A program made the position numbers and the translations under genes. Source: Rhizobium sp. NRK18 (GTDB lineage: Bacteria; Pseudomonadota; Alphaproteobacteria; Rhizobiales; Rhizobiaceae). Taken from it: a stretch of DNA of 64,000 nucleotides. Each line of letters begins with the position of its first letter. Within the stretch, counting starts at the first letter, position 1. Of the stretch, positions 16,401 through 27,840 are shown piece after piece. The stretch spans positions 682,001 to 746,000 of the forward strand of contig NZ_JANFMV010000001.1 of the NCBI RefSeq assembly GCF_024385575.1. Direction: 5' to 3'. A model generated the notes under the pieces. That model saw only the letters and a list, made by a program, of their open reading frames with translations, was not told the DNA's origin and did not search any database.

Positions 16401-16430
16401 AACGCATCACGTCATATGACGCAATGCGTT
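16401..16430. promoter_or_regulatory. higBA operator, near-perfect 30-bp palindrome
   Basis: Outer arms AACGCAT (16401-16407) and ATGCGTT (16424-16430) enclose the perfect 12-bp palindrome CGTCATATGACG (16410-16421). Only the two base pairs between the arms and the core break the symmetry. It begins 11 bp upstream of the higB start and is the natural site for HigA or HigBA autorepression. Confidence 0.75.
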
Positions 16431-16458
16431 ATCATTTGGCGGGAAGTTGGGTGAGGGC

Positions 16459-17478
16459 TCAGCCTTCCTTGTAGTAATAGCTGTAGCCGTTCAATGCCGG
16501 GGCGCCGCCGAGGTGGGCGTAGAGGACCTTCGAGCCTTCCGGGAAGAAGCCCTTCTTCGTGAGGTCGATCAGGCCCTGCATGGATTTGCCTTCGTAGACC
16601 GGGTCGGTGATCATCGCTTCGGTGCGGGCGGCAAGCCGGATCGCTTCGTTGGTTTCCTCCGACGGCACGCCGTAGGCGGGGTAGGCGTAGTCCGGGTTGA
16701 TGACGATCTCGTCTTCGGTGACGGCGCGGCCGAGGCCGACGAGCTCGGCGGTGTTGTCGACGATCTGGCGGACCTGGGCGCGGGTCTGCTCGACCGTGCC
16801 GGAGGCGTCGATGCCGATGACGCGGTCGGCGCGGTCCTGAGCCGCGAAGCCGACGATCATGCCGCCCTGGGTGGAGCCGGTGACGACGCAGACGACGATA
16901 TAGTCGAACTTGAAGCCGAGCTCTTCTTCCTGTTTTGCGACTTCCTCGGCAAAGCCGACATAGCCGAGCGCGCCGTACTTGTGGACCGAAGCGCCGGCCG
17001 GGATCGGGTAGGGCGTCCCGCCGGCGTCCTTCACCGACTGGATCGCGTCTTCCCAGCTCTTGCGGATGCCGATGTCGAAGCCGTCGTCGACGAGGCGGCT
17101 GTCGGCGCCCATCAGGCGGGTCATCAGGATGTTGCCGACGCGGTCGTAGACGGCGTCATAATGCGGCACCCATTTCTCCTGGATGACGACGCATTTCATG
17201 CCGATCTTGGCGGCGGTGGCGGCGACCATGCGGGTGTGGTTGGACTGCACGCCGCCGATCGAGACCAGCGTGTCGGCGCCCGAGGCGATCGCGTCCGGCA
17301 CGATGTATTCGAGCTTGCGCAGCTTGTTGCCGCCCATGGCGAGGCCGGAATTGCAGTCGTCACGCTTGGCGTAGATTTCGACCTTGCCGCCGAGTGCTTC
17401 CGAAAGGCGCGGCAGATGTTCGATCGGGGTGGGGCCGAAGGTGAGGGGGTAACGTTCGAATTTTTCCAAGAGGGACAT
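16459..17478 (-). CDS. acdS: 1-aminocyclopropane-1-carboxylate (ACC) deaminase
   Basis: This 339-residue PLP enzyme (family length 337-339) splits ACC, the plant ethylene precursor, into 2-oxobutyrate and ammonia in the cytoplasm. The PLP lysine is Lys52 in [10 protein letters not shown], Ser79 lies in GGVQSNHTR, and Tyr295-Glu296 and Leu323 occupy the places that separate true ACC deaminases from D-cysteine desulfhydrase relatives. Its ATG follows a good site (AAGGAGCCAACTG on the minus strand). About 270 AT-rich bases without a gene (17479-17750) lie upstream and should hold its promoter. The Lrp-type activator acdR often found beside it is absent here. Lowering ethylene favours root colonisation and nodulation. 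Confidence 0.95.
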   Translation of the reverse strand: MSLLEKFERYPLTFGPTPIEHLPRLSEALGGKVEIYAKRDDCNSGLAMGGNKLRKLEYIVPDAIASGADTLVSIGGVQSNHTRMVAATAAKIGMKCVVIQEKWVPHYDAVYDRVGNILMTRLMGADSRLVDDGFDIGIRKSWEDAIQSVKDAGGTPYPIPAGASVHKYGALGYVGFAEEVAKQEEELGFKFDYIVVCVVTGSTQGGMIVGFAAQDRADRVIGIDASGTVEQTRAQVRQIVDNTAELVGLGRAVTEDEIVINPDYAYPAYGVPSEETNEAIRLAARTEAMITDPVYEGKSMQGLIDLTKKGFFPEGSKVLYAHLGGAPALNGYSYYYKEG

Positions 17479-17750
17479 CAGTTGGCTCCTTGCTGAACTG
17501 GGCTGAATATGGCGCCAACATAGAGAAAATCGGATGAAATGTGCTCTCTTATTCAGTCAATAAATTATCGGAATAATTCTTATATGTCGAAATTCAGATA
17601 AATAGCTTCCACATTAATGAAAAATATCGGAAGATAACGTCATATGAAAATGGCGTCCGATTGCCGTGCAGAATGGCGGCAAAATAGAAACGCCGGTGCC
17701 CCTGTTCGAGGAGCGCCGGCGTCTGGTCGCAAGGATATTGCTTTCCGGGC

Positions 17751-19244
17751 TCATGTGATCGCGGCGATCCCGTCGGCGAGGATTGGCCGGGCCTTCTTCA
17801 GGGCTTCGATGTCGGGCAGCGGGCGTGCGAATTCACTGCTGCCGGCGAAGACGGCTTCCAGTTCGGCGGCGACCGCCAGCACCCCGAGATCGTCGTTGCG
17901 GCGGCCGACGATCTGCAGGCCGAAGGGCATGCCGAGTTCGTCGCGGCCGACCGGAATGGTGATCGAGGGGTGACCGGCAATCGTCGAGGCATAGGCCATC
18001 GCCAGCCACTGGTAGTAGCTCTGCGTCGCGACCCCGTCGATCTCCTTCGGATAGAGCTCGTGCCAGTCGCGCGGGCTGATGGTGACGGCCGGCGAGAGCA
18101 GGTAGTCATGGCTGTCGAAGAAGCTCAGCCATCTGCGGTAATAGGCGCCCTGGCGGTTCATCACGTCAGCGACATCGAGGGCGGAATAGGACAGGCCCTC
18201 CTCTACATTGGCGATGATGTTCGGACCGTAGCGCTCCGGCATCTTGGCATACCCGGGATGATGGTTGCCAAGGAACATCAGCGCCCGCAGCACGGCGAAG
18301 ATGCGGTCGGCATCTGTGCAGTCCGGCGTGGTCGCTTCCGCCCGGCCGAGAGTCGGGGCGAGCCAGTCCATGCGGCTCGAGAAGGCTCGGCGCACGACCT
18401 TTTCGGTCATCGCGAAGCCGTAGTCCTCGGTGAAAGCGAATTTCAGCGAGGAGAGATCGCGGCGCGGCAGGCGGGCGAAATCGGCCGGGTTCCAAAGCGT
18501 TTTCCCGTCGATGACCGCGGTGAAGGTGTCGAGGCGATCCGGTCTCGCGATGATGGAGAGCATCAGCGCCGTGTCGGCCACCGTGCGGGCCATCGGGCCG
18601 GAGGTCGGCAGGTGCATCAGCGCCATGCCGCGCGTGTCGCCGGGAACGACGCCGGGGGACGGGCGGAAGCCGACGACGCCGCAGAAGGCGGCCGGATTGC
18701 GCAGGCTGCCGCCGGTGTCCGAACCGGTGCAGAGCGGCGCCATGCCGGTCGCCAGCGCTGCCGCCGACCCGCCGGAGGATCCGGCGGCGCTCTTCGTCGG
18801 ATCATGCGGATTGCCGGTCGGGCCATAGACGGTGTTCACCGTGTTGCCGCCGGCGGAAAATTCCGGATTGTTGGTCTTGCCGAGCACCACCGCACCCGCC
18901 TGACGCATGGCGGCGACGATGGCGTCGTCCTTCGTGGCGATGTTGTCGCGGTAGATTTCCGAGCCGAGCGTCGTCGGCAGGCCGGTGACGTCGATCATGT
19001 CCTTCACACCGAAGGGCAGGCCATGAACCGGCCCGAGCGGTCCTCCGGCCATGACGGCCTCTTCGGCCTTGCGGGCTTCGGCGCGCATACGGTCGAAATC
19101 GGTGGCGACGACGGCGTTGATTGCCGGATTGATCGCTTCGGTGCGGGCGATGCAGGCGTCCGTCAGTTCGACCGGCGACAGCTTGCGCCGGGCGATGAGT
19201 TGACGGGCCTCGATGGCGCCAAGGTCTGCCGGATCGGTGGTCAT
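17751..19244 (-). CDS. Amidase (amidase-signature family)
   Basis: A 497-residue enzyme starting at [15 protein letters not shown]. The Ser-cisSer-Lys triad is visible: Lys81 in GVKDMIDV, Ser156 in the [11 protein letters not shown] loop and nucleophile Ser180 in [11 protein letters not shown]. Amidases of this type hydrolyse carboxamides to acid and ammonia; the exact substrate is unknown. The ATG overlaps the stop of the M20 peptidase gene (ATGA) and follows AAGGAAAG, so it is the last gene of the operon that begins with the binding protein at 27691. That context suggests hydrolysis of imported amide or peptide compounds. Confidence 0.9.
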   Translation of the reverse strand: MTTDPADLGAIEARQLIARRKLSPVELTDACIARTEAINPAINAVVATDFDRMRAEARKAEEAVMAGGPLGPVHGLPFGVKDMIDVTGLPTTLGSEIYRDNIATKDDAIVAAMRQAGAVVLGKTNNPEFSAGGNTVNTVYGPTGNPHDPTKSAAGSSGGSAAALATGMAPLCTGSDTGGSLRNPAAFCGVVGFRPSPGVVPGDTRGMALMHLPTSGPMARTVADTALMLSIIARPDRLDTFTAVIDGKTLWNPADFARLPRRDLSSLKFAFTEDYGFAMTEKVVRRAFSSRMDWLAPTLGRAEATTPDCTDADRIFAVLRALMFLGNHHPGYAKMPERYGPNIIANVEEGLSYSALDVADVMNRQGAYYRRWLSFFDSHDYLLSPAVTISPRDWHELYPKEIDGVATQSYYQWLAMAYASTIAGHPSITIPVGRDELGMPFGLQIVGRRNDDLGVLAVAAELEAVFAGSSEFARPLPDIEALKKARPILADGIAAIT

Positions 19245-20647
19245 GCGTGCTGTCTTTCCTTCTGTGCCTGAACGTCGGCGCCGATGTCCCAGAACAGGCC
19301 GGTCATCAGCTGCAGCGCCTCGCGGCTGGACGATAGCAGGATATGCTCGTTGGGGGCATGCTGCGAGCAGCCGGGATAGGAATGCGGCAGCCAGACGGTC
19401 GGCAGGCCGAGCGTTTCGGAGAAGCATTCATTCGGAATGGAGCCGGCAAGGTTCGGCAGGATAGCCGGCCGCTTGCCCGTCGTTGCGCTGACCGACGCGG
19501 CGACGCGCTTGACCCACGGATGGTCGGGATCGAGCCGGGTCGCATGGAAAAAGCCGCGTTCGGCGGGGATGATCTCGACATCGTCAAAACCTTCGCGGTC
19601 GAGATGGCGGCGGAGCGCCGGCAGAATGTCGTCCGGGTCGGTGCCGACGACATAGCGCAGCTGGCAATGGGCGTTGGCCATGCCGGAAATCGCGTTGACC
19701 GGCGCTTCCGGCACGCCGCTCTTCTGGGCGAGCACCGCGAAGGAATTCCAGCCGAACACGCGTTCGGACGGCGTCAGGCTTTCCTCGCCCCAGTCGGTGT
19801 CGATCGTCGGTCCGTCGAAGCCGCCGACGGGGCAATCCTCCAGCGCCTTGCGGACCGCGGGCGTCAGGCTGGTGGGACGCCATTCCGGCACCTTGATCTG
19901 GCCGCGACGGTCGACGATCGCGGCAATCGCGTGGGCGAGGATGGTGGCGGGGTCCTTCAGGAGGCCGCCCCAGTTGCCGGAGTGATGCGCGCCTTCGCGC
20001 AGTGTCACGCGCAGGTCGAAGTTGACGGCACCGCGCGAACCCATGAACATCGTCGGACGCTCGGGATGCAGGCGCGGACCGTCGGAGGCGATGAGGACGT
20101 CGGCCTTGAGGAGACCGCGGTTGGCGGCGAAGAGTTCATTGAGGCCCGGCGAGCCGCACTCCTCGCCCATTTCCAGAATGATCTTGCAGTTGAAGCCGAG
20201 CGCGCCGCGGGTGGCAATGATCTCGCGGAGTGCTGCAAAATTGATCAGGTGCTGACCCTTGTTGTCGGCGGTGCCGCGGCCATAGGCGCGGTCGCCTTCG
20301 ATCACCAGGCTGAACGGCGCCAGCCCGTCGCGCCACTGGTCGGTCTGTGCACGGATAACGTCGCCATGACCATATACGAGAATGGTCTCGAGGTCCGGGC
20401 TCTCGATGCGTTCGGCAAAGAGAAACGGAATGCCGGCGTCCAGCGGATTTGCGAGGATGCGGCAGGCAAAGCCCATCGTCTCCAGCATCGGGATCATCGC
20501 CTCGTCGAGATAGCGGGCAAGCTCGGCGCGGCCGGCGGGGTCCTGGCTTTCGGAACCGATGGCGACGAGGCCGGCGAGTTCGTCGGTGAAGCCGCCGGTA
20601 TCGGCATAGCGGGCGATGGCGTCGAGGGCGGTATTGCGATCCGTCAT
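19241..20647 (-). CDS. M20-family zinc metallopeptidase
   Basis: A 468-residue protein (start [18 protein letters not shown] 20647, one base after the ggt stop). It has the M20 dimetal site: YGHGD, the bridging aspartate in GTADNKG, the catalytic Glu pair in EMGEECGS, the SDGPRL aspartate and the late His in LPHSYPG. Relatives are ArgE, DapE and carnosinase-like dipeptidases. The inserted dimerisation domain is in the normal place. Between gamma-glutamyltransferase and amidase in one operon with a peptide importer, it most likely cleaves small imported peptides such as Cys-Gly or gamma-linked dipeptides; this is inferred. Confidence 0.9.
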   Translation of the reverse strand: MTDRNTALDAIARYADTGGFTDELAGLVAIGSESQDPAGRAELARYLDEAMIPMLETMGFACRILANPLDAGIPFLFAERIESPDLETILVYGHGDVIRAQTDQWRDGLAPFSLVIEGDRAYGRGTADNKGQHLINFAALREIIATRGALGFNCKIILEMGEECGSPGLNELFAANRGLLKADVLIASDGPRLHPERPTMFMGSRGAVNFDLRVTLREGAHHSGNWGGLLKDPATILAHAIAAIVDRRGQIKVPEWRPTSLTPAVRKALEDCPVGGFDGPTIDTDWGEESLTPSERVFGWNSFAVLAQKSGVPEAPVNAISGMANAHCQLRYVVGTDPDDILPALRRHLDREGFDDVEIIPAERGFFHATRLDPDHPWVKRVAASVSATTGKRPAILPNLAGSIPNECFSETLGLPTVWLPHSYPGCSQHAPNEHILLSSSREALQLMTGLFWDIGADVQAQKERQHA

Positions 20648-20648
20648 G

Positions 20649-22226
20649 TCAGTGCGTCTTTTCCTTTTCGGTGATCGCATCGCCCCAGGGCGACATGATC
20701 TCGGTGCAGCCGGTGTTCAGGCCGTTCTCGCGGGCAACGCCGGCGGGGCAGGCGAAGGCGTAGGGGAACACCGTCCGCTTGGCCGTTGCGGTCGGCAGGA
20801 CGGCGTCGAGCGCCGCGATGATCCCCGGCGACAGGTCTTCGTCAGCGACGATGGTGCCGCCGCCGGTATTGTCGATGCGGGGCTGGTGAAAGGCCTCGCC
20901 GAGATCCATGTCGAAATCGGTCATGAAGGAGGTGAGGTTCAGCACGGCCGGCAGGATCTTGCGGCCACCGGAGGCGCCGATGGCAAAGCGCCTGCCGTCC
21001 TTCTCGCCTATGGCCGGGCAGACGTTCATCAGGCAACCCTTGTCGGGGCCGAGCGAGTTCGGCTTGCCGGGCTCGGGGTCGAACCACATGATGCCGTTGT
21101 TCATAAGAAGGCCGGTCGAAGGCGAAATCACCTTGGATCCGAATATAGACAGCAGCGTCTGGGTGACGGCGACCATGTTGCCGTGGCGGTCGACGACCGA
21201 GAAATGCGTGGTGCAGGAGGGCGCATGCGGTGCGTCGAGATCGCCCATGCCCTTCAGGCGCTTTTCGTAGGCGGCGGTAAGTGCTGCGGCCATGGCGGCA
21301 TAGCTCTTGCCGTCGGGCTCGGTGCCGGGCTCGAAGCTCTCCTGCATCATGGCCAGGCAATCGGCGAGGTTGGGGCCGGCCGTCAGTCCTTTCGATGCAT
21401 GGATGGTGCCGCCGCGATAGGGAACGGCAATCGTGTCCCGCAGTTCCGCCTTGTAGGCCTTCAGGTCGTCCAGTCCGAGGCAGCCGCCCTTTGCCTGGAT
21501 GTCGGCGACCATGGCGCGGGCGATCTCGCCTTCATAGAAATCGCGCGCGCCGGCATCCGCCAGCCTTTCGAGTGTTGCAGCCAGCCGCGATTGGTCGAGC
21601 CGCGTATCGGACAGCGCCGTCCAGCCGGCAATTCTCGGCCACTGGCCGTCTTCGAGAAACAGGCTGGCGGAATCCGCGTCCTTTGCTAGGTCGCGGGTGG
21701 ACGACGAGATCATCAGCGACGCGAACCAGTCTACCAGCATGCCCTCTTTCGCGAGGCCGACGGCGGGGGCGAGAAGCTCCTTCCACGACAGCGTGCCAAA
21801 GGTCTGGTGAGCGAGTTCCATGCCGGCGACCGTACCGGGCACGGCGATGGCGGTTGCGCCCTGGACATTGCGGTCGTCCTTGACGGTCGGCCAGGGGAAA
21901 AGGTCGGAGGAGCGGCCGGAGCCGTCGAGCGGATAGTCCTTCGGGTCGAGCGCTTTCGGCGAGCGCATGCCGAAGAACAGCGTGTAGGCCTTCTGTTCGG
22001 CCTCACGCCAGATCATCATCGTGCCGCCGCCGGCCGGTCCGCTCATCCACGGTTCGACGACGCCGATGGCAAAAGAGGTGGCAACCGCGGCGTCGATGGC
22101 GTCGCCGCCTGCTTCGAGGATTGCCGCGCCCACTTCGGCCGCCTTGCGATGCTGGGCCGCGACGATGCCGCCGCGGGTCGGGGTCACGCGCTTGGTGACG
22201 GTCTGGGTCGTCGAGAAATTGCTCAT
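20649..22226 (-). CDS. ggt: Gamma-glutamyltransferase / glutathione hydrolase family
   Basis: A 525-residue Ntn-hydrolase precursor. The autoprocessing and nucleophile site is the TTHFSVVD motif, with Thr339 as predicted new N-terminus of the small subunit; SCTTH precedes it. GGGTMMIW near residue 67 and GGRKILPAV in the small subunit are also family features. There is no signal peptide, so the enzyme appears cytoplasmic, unlike the periplasmic E. coli Ggt. It lies 10 bp after the second ABC ATPase gene, within one operon for uptake and breakdown of gamma-glutamyl or peptide-like substrates. Confidence 0.93.
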   Translation of the reverse strand: MSNFSTTQTVTKRVTPTRGGIVAAQHRKAAEVGAAILEAGGDAIDAAVATSFAIGVVEPWMSGPAGGGTMMIWREAEQKAYTLFFGMRSPKALDPKDYPLDGSGRSSDLFPWPTVKDDRNVQGATAIAVPGTVAGMELAHQTFGTLSWKELLAPAVGLAKEGMLVDWFASLMISSSTRDLAKDADSASLFLEDGQWPRIAGWTALSDTRLDQSRLAATLERLADAGARDFYEGEIARAMVADIQAKGGCLGLDDLKAYKAELRDTIAVPYRGGTIHASKGLTAGPNLADCLAMMQESFEPGTEPDGKSYAAMAAALTAAYEKRLKGMGDLDAPHAPSCTTHFSVVDRHGNMVAVTQTLLSIFGSKVISPSTGLLMNNGIMWFDPEPGKPNSLGPDKGCLMNVCPAIGEKDGRRFAIGASGGRKILPAVLNLTSFMTDFDMDLGEAFHQPRIDNTGGGTIVADEDLSPGIIAALDAVLPTATAKRTVFPYAFACPAGVARENGLNTGCTEIMSPWGDAITEKEKTH

Positions 22227-22236
22227 GGATCACCGT

Positions 22237-23234
22237 TCAGGCAGGAAGGATGGATTTTCGGTCGTCGCTTGTGCGGAAGAGATGACAGTCGACGTGCGAG
22301 GCGCCGGCAACCACATGCGGCGGTGCCTGCGTCTTGCATATGTCTTTTGCCACGGCGCAACGCGGATGGAAATGACAGCCGGAGGGCGGGGAGATCGGAT
22401 TGGGGAAGGTGGCGCCGAGTTGAAGATCGGGCACGGAGAGGGAGGGGTCCGGAGTGAGGACCGAGTCCAGAAGCGCACGGGTATAGGGGTGCTTTGGTCC
22501 CTGGAAAAGTTCGGCGGCGGGCGCTTCCTCGACGATCCTGCCGAGATACATGACCGCGACGCGGGTCGCCAGATGCTCGACGACGGCGAGGTTGTGGCTG
22601 ATGAAGAGATAGGTCAGCCCCAGTTCCTCGCGCAGTTCTGCAAGAAGGTTCAAGATCTGCGACTGGATCGAGACGTCGAGGGCCGAGGTCGGCTCGTCGC
22701 AAATGACGATTTCCGGATTGATGATCAGGGCGCGGGCGATTGCCACGCGCTGGCGCTGGCCGCCGGAAAGCTGGCCGGGATAGCCCTTGCGGGCACGCTG
22801 CGGAAGGCCGACGAGGTCGAGCATCTTCGCAACCGCCTTCTGCCGCGAGGCGCTGTCGCCGATCTTGTGGACGACCAGCGGCAGGGAGACGATGTCCTCG
22901 ATGGACTTCCGCGGATTGAGGGAGGAGTAGGGATCCTGGAAGATCGGCTGGATGCGGCGCGCGAGCAGCTGACGGTCGCCCGGTCCGATCACCCGTCCGT
23001 CGACGAGAACCTGGCCGGTCGTCGGCTGTTCGAGACCGAGCAAGACCTTGGCAAGCGTGGACTTGCCGCAGCCGGATTCGCCAACGAGGCCGAGGACGTC
23101 CTTCTTGCGGATCCTGAGCGAGACGCCACCCAGCGCCTGCAGCGGCCGGGGCTTCGAAAACATGCCCTGCTTGACCTGATAGGTCTTGGTGATGCCGGTC
23201 AGTTCGAGGACGGGTGTCGAGGTGTTGGAGACGG

Positions 23235-23238
<4 letters not shown>
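22237..23238 (-). CDS. Peptide-type ABC importer ATPase, DppF/OppF class
   Basis: A 333-residue ATPase starting at GTG 23238 (GTGA overlap with the previous gene, GGAGG upstream). Walker [11 protein letters not shown]-loop [11 protein letters not shown], signature LSGGQRQR, Walker [13 protein letters not shown] and switch His in LFISHNL are all present. The C-terminal oligopeptide extension has the Cys-rich [11 protein letters not shown] segment of DppF/OppF proteins. It pairs with the DppD-like ATPase upstream to energise the two permeases. Confidence 0.95.
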
Positions 23239-24232
<994 letters not shown>

Positions 24233-24236
<4 letters not shown>

Positions 24237-25129
24237 TTCGACTCCGGCGCGGTGACGTCACGCAGTCCGTCGCCCAGAAGGTTGATCGCCAGTACCAGCA
24301 GGAAAAGCGCGATACCGGGAATGGTGACCAGCCAGGGCTGGAAGAGCATCATCTGCTTTCCTTCCGAGATCATCAGACCCCAGGAGGGGGTCGGCGGCTG
24401 GACGCCGAGACCGAGGAAGGAGAGGGCGGCTTCGAGGAGGATGGCGTGCGCCATTTCCAGCGTCATCACGACGATCAGGTTGTTGGCGATGTTCGGCATG
24501 ATCTCGGAGAGAACGATGCGGGTGGTGGAACAGCCGATCGCGCGCGCCGCGTTGACGTATTCGAGATCACGGATCTGCAGGACGGAAGAGCGCATCACGA
24601 CCGCGAAACGATCCCAGAGCAGCAGTCCGAGCACCAGGATGACCACCTCCAGCGAACCGCCGAACAGGGCGACCACGGCAAGAGCCACGAGAACGACCGG
24701 CATGGCGAGGCGGACGTTGATCAGGAAGGTGACGAACAGATCGACCTTGCCGCCGAAATAGCCGGCAGCGACGCCCATCAGCGTGCCGATCGTGCCGGAG
24801 ATCAGCGCGGTGACGAGACCGATCAGCAGCGATATCCGGGCGCCGTAGAGCAGCCGGGCGAGGTAGTCGCGGCCGAGCTGGTCGGTGCCGAGGACGTGGT
24901 CGGGGTTGGTGCCCGCCATCCAGAATGGCGGCTTCATGCGGGCAAAGAGATCCTGGGCATAGGGATCGTGCGAGGTCAGCACCGGGGCGAAGATGGCAGC
25001 AGCGACGACGACGGCGAGAATGGTCAGGCCGATCATCAGGCCGAGATGGCCGAAGATGCGCCGCCGCAGCATGGCGGCCGGTGTCATGCCGACAATGGCG
25101 TCGGCAGCGGGAGCGGTCGATTGGCTCAT
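24233..25129 (-). CDS. Peptide-type ABC importer permease, DppC class
   Basis: A 298-residue inner-membrane protein with about six spans and the DppC N-terminal segment (HLGLMIGLTILAVVVAAAIF). LGTDQLGRDYLARLLYGAR is the family hallmark near residues 85-103, and the coupling (EAA) loop reads NAARAIGCSTTRIVLSEIMP. The gene starts 1 bp after the DppB-class stop, and its own stop overlaps the ATPase start. Confidence 0.95.
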
Positions 25130-25130
25130 G

Positions 25131-26048
25131 TCAGCCCACCCTTATGCGCGGATCGAGCCAGGCATTGGTCAGATCCGAGAGGAACGTGAAGAGGATGTAG
25201 AAGCAGGAGAAGATCAGGATCAGCGCCTGCACGGTCGGCAGGTCGTGCCGGGAGATGGATTCCCATGCGAGGTAGCCGGCGCCGTGGAGCGCGAAGATCG
25301 CTTCCACGACCACGGAACCGCCGAGCATGAAGCCCATCTGCACGGCAGACAGCGAGACGACCGGAATGATGGCGTTGCGCAGTGCGTGCTTGAAGAGGAC
25401 CCGCATGGTGCCTGCACCCTTGGCGCGCGCGGTGCGGATGTAATCGGCGTTCAGCACCTCCAGCATGCCGGCACGCGTCAGTCGCATAATGGCCGGCATG
25501 GCGTAATAGCCAAGCACGATGGTCGGCATGATGAAGTGCTTCCAGGTCTCGGAGCCGGAGGGCGGCAGGAGCCGGAGCTTGATGGAGAAGATGACGACGA
25601 GCACAAGGCCGAACCAGAAGCTCGGCAGCGCCTGGCCGGCCACCGACAGGAAGAGGGCGAGCCGGTCGATGATCGAGTTCGGCTTGACCGCGGCGGCGAC
25701 GCCGAGCGGTACGGCGACCAGAAGCGCGAAGGTGATGCTGCAGAGGCCCAGCAGCATGGTGACGGAGAGCCGATCGGAAATCAGGTCGGCGACCGGCAGC
25801 TTGAAATAGTAGCTCTGGCCGAAATCGCCGTGCAGGGCGTTCCACAGCCATTCGGTATATTGCGTCGTCAGCGGACGATCGAAGCCGTAGAGGTGGCGAA
25901 TGGCTTCAAGATCGGTGGAGCTGGCGTTCTCGCCGGCAAGCGCTGCCGCCGGATCGCCCGAAAGATGCAGAAGTGAAAAGCTGATGACCGAGACGGTGAG
26001 CGTGACCAGAATGGCAAGCGCCAGCCGTTTCAATGTGAATGCAAGCAT
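25131..26048 (-). CDS. Peptide-type ABC importer permease, DppB class
   Basis: A 305-residue membrane protein; the ATG at 26048 (MLAFTLKRLALAILV) follows AAGGAGACG. Family features are the first span FTLKRLALAILVTLTVSVIS, the DYIRTARAKGAGTMRVLFKH coupling loop and the final segment LFTFLSDLTNAWLDPRIR. A GC-rich stem-loop separates it from the upstream binding-protein gene. Confidence 0.95.
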   Translation of the reverse strand: MLAFTLKRLALAILVTLTVSVISFSLLHLSGDPAAALAGENASSTDLEAIRHLYGFDRPLTTQYTEWLWNALHGDFGQSYYFKLPVADLISDRLSVTMLLGLCSITFALLVAVPLGVAAAVKPNSIIDRLALFLSVAGQALPSFWFGLVLVVIFSIKLRLLPPSGSETWKHFIMPTIVLGYYAMPAIMRLTRAGMLEVLNADYIRTARAKGAGTMRVLFKHALRNAIIPVVSLSAVQMGFMLGGSVVVEAIFALHGAGYLAWESISRHDLPTVQALILIFSCFYILFTFLSDLTNAWLDPRIRVG

Positions 26049-26097
26049 ACGACGTCTCCTTGGGGCGGCCGCGGCGTTCATGCCGTGGCGGCGTCAC

Positions 26098-26139
26098 CTC
26101 TCCCGGCGCGGGGAGGATGGGAGGTACGCGCCGGGAGAG
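26098..26139 (-). terminator. Stem-loop between binding-protein and permease genes
   Basis: CTCTCCCGGCGCG at 26098-26110 and CGCGCCGGGAGAG at 26127-26139 are perfect 13-bp complements with a 16-base loop. No T-run follows. Such structures after a binding-protein gene usually stop part of the transcripts or protect the upstream mRNA, so that binding protein exceeds permease. Confidence 0.65.
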
Positions 26140-26182
26140 AGGAACGACCTGCCCGCCAGGAGACGGACAGGTCCGCAGGCTG

Positions 26183-27691
26183 TTATTTCCAGCTCATGTC
26201 GAAGAAGCGGACGATTTCGTCAGGCGTCGGCTTGAAGTCGATATCCTTGGTGAAGACATAGTTGGTGTTGTACGAGAACAGCGGGATCCAATAGGCTTCC
26301 TCGGCGATCTTCGTCAGCGCCTTGGCGTAGTCTTCCTTGCGCTTGGCTTCGTCGACCGTGGTGTCGCCGGCCTTCAGCCATTCGGCGACCTGATCGTCAC
26401 GTGCGAAGTCCTGATCCCCCTTCTCGAAGAAGAGGCTGGTGATGGCGGAGACGTCGCTGATGGAGTTCGAACCCCAGGTCAGGAAGCCGAATCCGGCATC
26501 GCCCTTCTTCTGCATGTCGCGGAGCGCGGAATACTGCAGGAACTTCAGATCCGCCTTGATGCCGACGGCATTCAGGTAGGACATCATCGCTTCGGCATAG
26601 GGACGGTCGCGGTAAGCGTAGAAGCTCGTGGTGAAGCCATCCGGATAGCCGGCCTTGGCGAGCAGTTCCTTGGCCTTTGCCGGGTCGTAGCTGTAGCTTG
26701 GAACGTCCTGCGTGCAGCCGAACTGGGTCGGGTAGCAGGCGGAGTTGATGACCTCCGAACTGCCCTTCAAGAGGTTTTCGACGATCGCCTTGCGGTCGAT
26801 CGCGTAGCCGACGGCCTGGCGGACTTCCTTCTTCGTGAACGGGCTGTCGCCGCCGCGGGCGGCCGCATCCATCACGATATAGCCGATGCGCATGGTGCTC
26901 TCGTTGGCGACGGTCAGCTGGTCCATGCTTTCCATCTGCTCGGCCTGGTCGGCGGGAACGCCCCAGATGAGATCGAGGCCGCCGGAGAACAGTTCAGCGA
27001 GCTGGGTGTTGATGTCGGGGATCGTGCGGATGTCGATGGTGCCGATGTCGGCCTTGTGCTTGGCGCCGACATAACCGTCGAATTTCTTCAGGACGTAATG
27101 CTTGCCCGGCTCGACGCTCTCGACCATGTAGGGGCCGGTGCCGACCGGCTTCAGGCCCATACCCTTGGCGCCGACTTCGGCGTAGTACTTGTCCGGATAG
27201 ATCGGCACGAGGCCGGAGAGATATTCCAGTGCAGCCGGGAACGGTCCGTTGGTGTGGATCCGGATCGTGTACTTGTCGATCTTCTCAACGTTCTTCATCC
27301 AGTTCACATAGCTCGGCGTGACGACATGGCTGTCGGGATTGGTGACGGTCGCCACCGTGTAGACGACGTCGTCGGCGTCGAAGTCCTCGCCGTTGTGGAA
27401 TTTCACGCCTTCGCGCAGCTTGAACTCCAGCGTGGTGTCGTCGATCCATTTCCATGAGGTGGCGAGGTCGCCGACATACTTGCCGGTCGCGGGATCGCGG
27501 AAAACCAGACCGTCCCAGATCTGACGATTGAGGATCGTGCCTTCGCGGGCCGACTGATAGTAGAAATCGAGTGACTCAAGTTCCTTGGTAAAGGCGACAT
27601 GCAGGGTGTCGTCCGCCTTGTTTGCGTGTGCCTGGCTGCAGGAAAGCAAAGCGGCCAGAGTGAATGCACTTACGGAAAGGAATGGCTTCAT
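26183..27691 (-). CDS. Periplasmic substrate-binding protein, family 5 (peptide type)
   Basis: A 502-residue protein with an N-terminal export signal (MKPFLSVSAFTLAALLSCSQ, likely cut after AHA). The mature part carries the SBP_bac_5 hallmarks LREGVKFHNGEDFDADDVVY and PVGTGPYMVESVEPGK, followed by VRQAVGYAIDRKAI. Family members bind peptides, glutathione, opines and other compounds, so the ligand cannot be told. It is the first gene of the eight-gene operon and faces the divergent IclR regulator across about 150 bp of AT-rich DNA. The ggt, peptidase and amidase genes downstream point to gamma-glutamyl or other amide-linked ligands. Confidence 0.93.
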   Translation of the reverse strand: MKPFLSVSAFTLAALLSCSQAHANKADDTLHVAFTKELESLDFYYQSAREGTILNRQIWDGLVFRDPATGKYVGDLATSWKWIDDTTLEFKLREGVKFHNGEDFDADDVVYTVATVTNPDSHVVTPSYVNWMKNVEKIDKYTIRIHTNGPFPAALEYLSGLVPIYPDKYYAEVGAKGMGLKPVGTGPYMVESVEPGKHYVLKKFDGYVGAKHKADIGTIDIRTIPDINTQLAELFSGGLDLIWGVPADQAEQMESMDQLTVANESTMRIGYIVMDAAARGGDSPFTKKEVRQAVGYAIDRKAIVENLLKGSSEVINSACYPTQFGCTQDVPSYSYDPAKAKELLAKAGYPDGFTTSFYAYRDRPYAEAMMSYLNAVGIKADLKFLQYSALRDMQKKGDAGFGFLTWGSNSISDVSAITSLFFEKGDQDFARDDQVAEWLKAGDTTVDEAKRKEDYAKALTKIAEEAYWIPLFSYNTNYVFTKDIDFKPTPDEIVRFFDMSWK

Positions 27692-27734
27692 CTGTTTTCA
27701 ACGGCTTGCGCCGCCCCTCTGTTGACTCTTCTTT

Positions 27735-27751
27735 GTATTATTATATGATAC
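27735..27751. promoter_or_regulatory. Possible IclR operator in the divergent promoter region
   Basis: GTATTAT-TAT-ATGATAC is an imperfect inverted repeat with six of seven arm positions paired. It lies in the AT-rich 149-bp gap between the divergent binding-protein and IclR genes, where an operator is expected. Binding is not shown. Confidence 0.35.
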
Positions 27752-27840
27752 TTTTAACCGTATATTCATTCAGTGTATTTTACGAACTCTGATTGTCAAG
27801 CGGTTGCTTAAATCGGGGGCGCGCACAAGGAATGAGCAAA

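Noticed and set aside
16447..17496. Long open frame antisense to acdS, and similar long frames opposite nearly every GC-rich gene (for example 17970-19271, 19343-20674, 26039-27457, 28674-30557)
   Set aside because: They mirror codon bias of the real genes on the other strand, are rich in Arg, Gly and Asp without recognisable motifs, and lack ribosome binding sites.
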